A stretch of 5,690 nt of DNA from an uncultured Clostridia bacterium (GTDB taxonomy: Bacteria; Bacillota; Clostridia; Christensenellales; Borkfalkiaceae). The notes below the pieces were generated by a model. That model had not been told where the DNA came from. It was given only the letters and a program-made list of their open reading frames with translations, and searched no databases. The stretch spans positions 1 through 5,690 of the forward strand of contig CANQUY010000111.1 of NCBI GenBank assembly GCA_947627125.1, read 5' to 3'. The position numbers and the translations under genes are program-made. Positions 1 through 3,386 of the stretch are shown here, one piece after another (position 1 is the stretch's first letter; every line of letters starts with the position of its first letter).

Positions 1-283
1 GCTGAGCGTAAGCGAAGCATCCCGTTGAACCCTGCTTTGTTGGTTTTATGGGATCCTTCGCTACGCTCAGGATGAGCACAACGAGCGGGGGCAGGTCGCT
101 CATGCTGAGCGTAAGCGAAGCATCCCGTTGAACCCTGCTTTGTTGGTTTTATGGGATCCTTCGCTACGCTCAGGATGAGCACAACGAGCGGGGGCAGGTC
201 GCTCATGCTGAGCGTAAGCGAAGCATCCCGTTGAACCCTGCTTTGTTGGTTTTATGGGATCCTTCGCTACGCTCAGGATGAGC
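1..283. repeat. Perfect 103-bp tandem repeat array of palindromic units (2.75 copies)
   Basis: Units start at 1, 104 and 207. The first two are complete and identical, and the third matches for its first 77 bases before the sequence diverges at 284. The window opens exactly on a unit boundary, so the array may continue to the left. Each unit holds two divergent arms. One is ATGCT...AGCAT (102-106 with 119-123 in the second unit). The other is ATCCT...AGGAT (156-160 with 172-176). A further pairing, ATGAGC with GCTCAT (72-77 with 98-103), spans the unit junction. The unit is not a multiple of three and shows no conserved protein, so the array is non-coding. The arms belong to the same family as the repeats near 1384, 3025 and 3191. 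It lies beyond the LysR terminator. Confidence 0.95.
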
Positions 284-320
284 GCGGGGGCACGTTGTTC
301 GTGCCCCCGCGCTCAATTTT
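280..320 (+). terminator. Very stable 15-bp GC hairpin followed by a T-rich run
   Basis: A 15-bp perfect stem (280-294 with 300-314) closes a TTGTT loop and is followed by AATTTTTC. It sits where the third tandem unit breaks off and shares its GAGC with that unit. The T-rich tail lies on the plus side, so it could terminate plus-strand transcription from a gene left of the window. No plus-strand gene is visible here. It could equally be the terminal hairpin of the repeat array. The structure is certain; its role is inferred. Confidence 0.45.
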
Positions 321-333
321 TCATTTTCAATTT

Positions 334-366
334 AAAAAGATCTCCCGTGCAGGGAGATCTTTTTTT
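334..366 (-). terminator. Bidirectional intrinsic terminator at the end of the LysR gene
   Basis: AGATCTCCC (338-346) pairs perfectly with GGGAGATCT (352-360) around the loop GTGCA, extended by four A-T pairs. Read on the minus strand the stem ends in TTTTT. Read on the plus strand it ends in seven T. The outer A-T part touches the LysR stop codon (365-367), so the hairpin begins essentially at the end of translation. This is the expected end of the LysR transcript. Confidence 0.85.
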
Positions 367-1270
367 ATTCCTTTTCTTCGGAGGACGTTTCAAACATCTT
401 GATGAAGAGGCGGAGCGCAAAGGGCAGGTTCGCATTCTTCATCACCGCAAGGCCGACGGAGCGGGGCGGAAGCGGGGGCGTGACGTTGAGTTCAAACAGC
501 GTCCCTTCTCTCAGCCGCCTCTCCGCATATTGGCGGGGAAGACAGCCGATGCCCATGCCTCGCTCGACGAGCTGTTTGATGAACCCCCAGCTGTCCACTT
601 CGATGGCGGGGGAAAGGTCCACGCCCAAGCTCTCGCCGAAGCGGATGACGGAGATACGCGCCACCGTCGAGGGGTCGAGGAGAATGAGCGGATACTTTTG
701 CAGGTCCCACGCGCTGAGTTCCTTGCCCTTCAGTTCCGCAAATTGATTTCCCGCGACAAAGACGTCGTCGAGCAGAGTGACCGTTTCTTTCAGTTCCACC
801 TCGGGGTCGAGTTCCAAGGGCAGATTCAAGAATCCCACGTCGCAGCGGTCGTTCTTGAGCGAATCCACGATTTTGGGCGGAATGTCCTCGATGAGCTCGA
901 TCTTCACCTTCGGATACAGTCTGTGATATTCCACGATCTTGTCGGACAGGATATATTGGAAAATCGCCTCCGAGGCGCCGATGCGAAGGGTCCCCGCGGG
1001 AGAGCCGCGGAGCTCGGCAAGTTTATCTTCGACGCCCGCAAGGAGGCCGAGGGCCTTATTCACGTCGGGAAGAATGACTTCGCCGCCCTGCGCCGTCAGC
1101 TCCATGCCCTTGTGCAACCGCTTAAAAAGGGGCGTGCCGAGCTGATTTTCGAGCTGTTTGATGGACTGCGAAACGGCGGGCTGGGAGATAAACAGCTCAT
1201 CCGCAGCCTTGGTAAGACTTCCGCAACGCGCCACCGTATAGAAAACTTTATAGAGTTCGAGATTGACCAT
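365..1270 (-). CDS. LysR-family transcriptional regulator (start corrected)
   Basis: This 301-residue DNA-binding regulator has the usual LysR length. The N-terminal winged helix-turn-helix covers about residues 3-62. The family signature, with SLTKAADELFISQPAVSQSI at 18-37 and the wing around LGTPLFKR, is clear. A linker helix (about 64-88) leads to a periplasmic-binding-protein-like effector domain (about 94-295), which carries the typical GMGIGCLP segment at 238-245. The reading frame is open 13 codons further upstream to 1309. The ATG at 1268-1270 is preferred because GGAGGG lies 7 bases before it, and family members commonly begin MxNLxLYKVF. Effector and targets cannot be read from the sequence. 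LysR genes often regulate a divergently transcribed neighbour, but here the upstream gene, mnmE, runs in the same direction, so no target is obvious. A clear sigma-A promoter was not found; TTTACG and GATAAG at 1366-1336 are spaced 19 bases, which is poor. Confidence 0.93.
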   Translation of the reverse strand: MVNLELYKVFYTVARCGSLTKAADELFISQPAVSQSIKQLENQLGTPLFKRLHKGMELTAQGGEVILPDVNKALGLLAGVEDKLAELRGSPAGTLRIGASEAIFQYILSDKIVEYHRLYPKVKIELIEDIPPKIVDSLKNDRCDVGFLNLPLELDPEVELKETVTLLDDVFVAGNQFAELKGKELSAWDLQKYPLILLDPSTVARISVIRFGESLGVDLSPAIEVDSWGFIKQLVERGMGIGCLPRQYAERRLREGTLFELNVTPPLPPRSVGLAVMKNANLPFALRLFIKMFETSSEEKE

Positions 1271-1277
1271 AAATTCG

Positions 1278-1283
1278 CCCTCC
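1278..1283 (-). promoter_or_regulatory. Shine-Dalgarno GGAGGG that sets the LysR start
   Basis: On the minus strand GGAGGG is followed by 7 bases and then ATG at 1270. The alternative upstream ATG at 1309 has no comparable site and would add 13 residues not typical of the family. Confidence 0.85.
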
Positions 1284-1293
1284 AAGATCAAGA

Positions 1294-1309
1294 TTGCTTT
1301 TGAAAACAA
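1294..1309. promoter_or_regulatory. Candidate LysR-type operator dyad in the LysR leader
   Basis: TTG-C-TTT-TG-AAA-A-CAA is a 16-bp interrupted palindrome (six of seven half-site positions pair), with its near edge 23 bases before the chosen start codon. LysR proteins often bind AT-rich dyads of about this size near their own promoter, so autoregulation is possible. The site is short, single and so near the start that it could be chance. Confidence 0.25.
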
Positions 1310-1383
1310 ATGCGGTGTTCATCCCGCCCCGCGTCCTTATCCCGAGCTCCGAGAGGATCCCGTAAAACGCACGGAAGTCCGAG

Positions 1384-1529
1384 GCGGCGTCATGCTGAGA
1401 AGGGGAGGATTCCGAAGTCTGCGAGGGTTGTACCGAAGCATCTCGCCGCACTCTCAATACCGCCCCGCGAGATTCTTCGGGTTAGTCCCCGTCCTTTCGT
1501 CCTACTCTGTTTCTCAGAATGACGCGGGG
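1384..1529 (-). repeat. Two-armed palindromic element, copy A (MITE-like, 146 bp)
   Basis: The reverse complement of this segment aligns end to end with 3025-3168. Identical blocks are CCCCGCGTCATTCTGAGAA, ACCCGAAGAATCTCGCGGGG, GCGGCGAGATGCTTCGGTA and CTTCTCAGCATGACGCCGC, with diverged sequence between them. The ends form 15-bp inverted repeats GCGTCATKCTGAGAA with one mismatch. Each half folds separately. One arm has ATGCT 1392-1396 with AGCAT 1437-1441; the other has ATTCT 1472-1476 with AGAAT 1516-1520. GC-rich basal stems lie outside both. It carries no coding sequence, so any mobility would need a protein in trans. It lies between mnmE and the LysR gene. Confidence 0.85.
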
Positions 1530-1564
1530 GGAGCTTCCTCCCGTTCAAGGCCATTCGGTCGCTT

Positions 1565-1584
1565 ATGCTTCCTCAGAAATGAGC
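1565..1584. repeat. Possible decayed single arm of the palindromic family
   Basis: ATGCTTC followed by CTCAGAAATGAGC resembles the right arm of the family (ATNCTTCG...CTCAGNATGAGC) but lacks the loop bases and the matching AGCAT. It lies 8 bases past the mnmE stop codon. The similarity is suggestive only. Confidence 0.35.
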
Positions 1585-1591
1585 AGAAACC

Positions 1592-2878
1592 TCACTTTCC
1601 GACGCAAAAATGGGAAAAAATCTCCGCAATGACGTCCTCCGCGGCGTTTTCGCCCGTCAGTTGGCTCAAAAAACCGTTACACTCGGCGAGGTCCTGTGCG
1701 TAGAGCTCGGCAGGTTCGCCCGCCTCCGCTGCGGCAAGGGCACGACGGGCGGCATTCAAAGCGTTCCTTACGGCCGACGCCTGCCGCTGTGTCATGAGGT
1801 ACACCTGATCGGAAACCTCCCCCGCCCCGCGCGAGAAAATCAACTGCTTCAGTTCATCCATGCCCTCCCCCGTCACTGCGGAAACGAGCACGTCACACCC
1901 CTCCCGCCGTACAAGGTCGCTCTTCGCACCGACGACGACAAGGGGCGTATTCTCGGGAAAGTCTGCGGGGGGAAGTTCCTCCTCTTTCAGCCACACGATG
2001 ACGTCGGCCCCCAAAATGGCCCGTTCTGCCCTGCGGATCCCCTCCGTTTCCGCCGCGCTGTGCCCCTCGCGGAGCCCCGCCGTGTCCGTCAGACGGAAGA
2101 GCACGCCGTTGATCTCGGCAGTCCCTTCCACGGTGTCGCGGGTGGTGCCCGCCTCGGAGGAAACGATCGCACGATCGTAGCCGAGAAGGGCATTGAGGAG
2201 AGAACTTTTCCCCGCATTCGGCTTGCCGCAGAGCACGACATTGACGCCCGATTTGATCTTTTCCCCCGTGCCGTAGCGGCCGTAGAGGGCGGAAAGCTCG
2301 CCGATCAGCTCCGTGAGCGTGGCGGAAATTTCACTGCGGGAGTCTGCCGTGAGATCCTCCTCGGGATAGTCAACGTCCGCATCAATGCCCGCAAGGCAGT
2401 GAGAGAGCTTTTTTTGGAGCTCCTTCGCAATGGAGAGGAGCTGTTCGGTATAGAGCGAATAGCCCGCGCGGACGTGAGAGGCAGATTCCGCCTCGATCAT
2501 CTCCCCCATGCCCTCGACGGCCGTCAGAGAGAGCTTGCCGTTTAAAAAGGCACGGCGGGTAAATTCCCCCCGTTCTGCGGGACGTGCGCCGAGCTCCACC
2601 GTGCGGGAAAAGACCCCGCGGGCGATCTCGATTCCGCCGTGACAGTGAAATTCTGCCACATCTTCGCCTGTGAAGGACTTGGGAGCGCGGAAGAGGACGG
2701 TAAGGCCATAGTCCTTGAACGCGCCGCAGTCGATCTCGCCTGCGTACATGCGGTTGGGCTCGAAAGAGGCTCTGCCCGTCATGCGCCGCGCGATCTCCTC
2801 CGCGCCGTCACCGCTGACGCGGATGACTGCGACCCCGCCCTTCCCCATGGGCGTTGCGATTGCAGAAATGCATTCCAT
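1592..2878 (-). CDS. mnmE: tRNA uridine-5-carboxymethylaminomethyl(34) synthesis GTPase MnmE (TrmE)
   Basis: MnmE works with MnmG in the cytoplasm to modify the wobble uridine (U34) of certain tRNAs, using a GTPase cycle and a tetrahydrofolate-derived one-carbon unit. The 428 residues are slightly short for the family (commonly about 450). The N-terminal folate-binding domain (1 to about 118) has IATPMGKGGVAVIRVSG and RGEFTRRAFLNGKLSLTAVE. A helical domain is interrupted by the G domain: P-loop GKPNAGKS at 218-225, GTTRDT at 244-249, DTAG at 265-268, and a G5-like SAVTGEG at 333-339. The C-terminus ends in FCVGK, with the catalytic-type cysteine at 425. The P-loop Asn (221), which in this family helps bind potassium, is present. 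The G4 motif reads AKSD (318-321) instead of NKxD. The ATG is preceded by GGAG with a 5-base gap (2884-2887). The gene stands alone, without mnmG or rsmG next to it and with its own promoter. Identification is firm. Confidence 0.97.
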   Translation of the reverse strand: MECISAIATPMGKGGVAVIRVSGDGAEEIARRMTGRASFEPNRMYAGEIDCGAFKDYGLTVLFRAPKSFTGEDVAEFHCHGGIEIARGVFSRTVELGARPAERGEFTRRAFLNGKLSLTAVEGMGEMIEAESASHVRAGYSLYTEQLLSIAKELQKKLSHCLAGIDADVDYPEEDLTADSRSEISATLTELIGELSALYGRYGTGEKIKSGVNVVLCGKPNAGKSSLLNALLGYDRAIVSSEAGTTRDTVEGTAEINGVLFRLTDTAGLREGHSAAETEGIRRAERAILGADVIVWLKEEELPPADFPENTPLVVVGAKSDLVRREGCDVLVSAVTGEGMDELKQLIFSRGAGEVSDQVYLMTQRQASAVRNALNAARRALAAAEAGEPAELYAQDLAECNGFLSQLTGENAAEDVIAEIFSHFCVGK

Positions 2879-2946
2879 ATCCGCTCCGTTATAAGTTTAT
2901 TGAATATCCAAAAGTATAACTTTTAGATTCTATAATTTATAATTAT

Positions 2947-2975
2947 ATTGTAGCACGTAAACAGAGATTTGTAAA
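2947..2975 (-). promoter_or_regulatory. Sigma-A-type promoter of mnmE with extended -10
   Basis: On the minus strand TTTACA (2975-2970) and TACAAT (2952-2947) are separated by exactly 17 bases. TGC precedes the -10 box, giving an extended TGn element. The surroundings are strikingly AT-rich compared with the genes. Transcription would start near 2940, leaving an untranslated leader of about 60 bases. No riboswitch or attenuator fold was evident in that leader. Confidence 0.75.
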
Positions 2976-3024
2976 GCATTTCATGTTAATTTTTTGAAAT
3001 TTTCACCTTCCTCCCCCTGCCCAG

Positions 3025-3168
3025 CCCCGCGTCATTCTGAGAACGTGAGAAAGAATGTAGTCCGAGGAATTGACCCGAAGAATCTCGCGGGGCGTATTCT
3101 TTGCGGCGAGATGCTTCGGTAATGCTCCCGTAGACTGCGTTGTACTCCCCTTCTCAGCATGACGCCGC
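3025..3168 (+). repeat. Two-armed palindromic element, copy B (MITE-like, 144 bp)
   Basis: This is the same element as 1384-1529 in the opposite orientation. In the left arm, basal stem CCCCGCG (3025-3031) pairs with CGCGGGG (3086-3092), and inside it ATTCT pairs with AGAAT. In the right arm, a basal GCGGCG/CGCCGC stem encloses ATGCT paired with AGCAT. The two arms share one architecture but have different paired bases. An inner inverted pair, ATCTCGC and GCGAGAT, joins the arms. It sits just upstream of the mnmE promoter, ending outside the -35 box. No transposase or other protein is encoded. Confidence 0.85.
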
Positions 3169-3190
3169 TACGGGCTAAAGGCCACCGTGA

Positions 3191-3226
3191 GTTTTATGGG
3201 ATTCTTCGCTACGCTCAGAATGAGCA
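3191..3226 (+). repeat. Single short arm of the palindromic family
   Basis: The 36 bases match 43-78 of the tandem array at 34 positions, including the GTTTTATGGGAT flank outside the hairpin. The two differences are C55 to T3203 and G71 to A3219. These bases pair with each other in the stem ATNCT/AGNAT, so the stem is kept intact. It lies between copy B and the terminator at 3245. Confidence 0.9.
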
Positions 3227-3244
3227 GCCGCCCCGTCCTCGTCG

Positions 3245-3296
3245 CATACCACACAAAAAAGAGAGGTCACCCTCTCTTTTTTGTTGTGTGGATATG
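3245..3296 (-). terminator. Bidirectional intrinsic terminator downstream of the beta-helix gene
   Basis: GAGAGG (3261-3266) pairs with CCTCTC (3271-3276) around a 4-base loop. The stem continues through six A-T pairs and then CCACAC with GTGTGG across a 3-base bulge. Each strand has a run of six T directly after the GC-rich core. It is about 90 bases beyond the stop codon of the beta-helix gene, which it most likely terminates. Confidence 0.85.
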
Positions 3297-3300
3297 TTTT

Positions 3301-3319
3301 GGGTAAAGGAGATTTACCC
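3301..3319. other. Perfect 7-bp hairpin in the beta-helix gene 3' untranslated region
   Basis: GGGTAAA (3301-3307) pairs with TTTACCC (3313-3319) around a 5-base loop, immediately before the terminator on the minus-strand transcript. It has no T-tract of its own on the minus strand. It may protect the mRNA 3' end or be a second, weak termination element. The function is unknown. Confidence 0.5.
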
Positions 3320-3340
3320 GTCTGTGGGCTGATATTCCGC

Positions 3341-3372
3341 TTGCCGACCATGTATTATTGTTCTATCGGCAA
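3341..3372. other. 7-bp stem with 18-base loop just after the beta-helix stop codon
   Basis: TTGCCGA (3341-3347) pairs with TCGGCAA (3366-3372). It begins 14 bases beyond the stop codon on the minus strand. With 3301-3319 and the terminator it makes three successive stem-loops in less than 130 bases. The role is unknown, and a 7-bp stem with so large a loop could be chance. Confidence 0.35.
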
Positions 3373-3386
3373 ACGTTACGAATCAT

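Noticed and set aside
1..283. CRISPR array
   Set aside because: The 103-bp units are identical throughout, with no unique spacers, and no cas genes are present. It is a plain tandem repeat.
254..1303. A 349-codon open frame on the plus strand opposite the LysR gene
   Set aside because: It is antisense to a clear LysR protein, begins inside the tandem array, has arginine- and histidine-rich composition without a recognisable domain, and has no ribosome binding site. It reflects codon bias on the opposite strand.
1610..2545. A 311-codon plus-strand open frame opposite mnmE
   Set aside because: It is antisense to the conserved mnmE reading frame, shows no family features and has no start signals.
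2879..2946. Riboswitch or T-box in the mnmE leader
   Set aside because: The leader is only about 60 bases, AT-rich, and shows no conserved stem, specifier or terminator/antiterminator pair.
1384..3168. Composite transposon carrying mnmE
   Set aside because: No transposase is present, no target duplication could be seen, and the two copies are too diverged in their loops for a recent joint insertion. It is kept only as a possibility in the findings.
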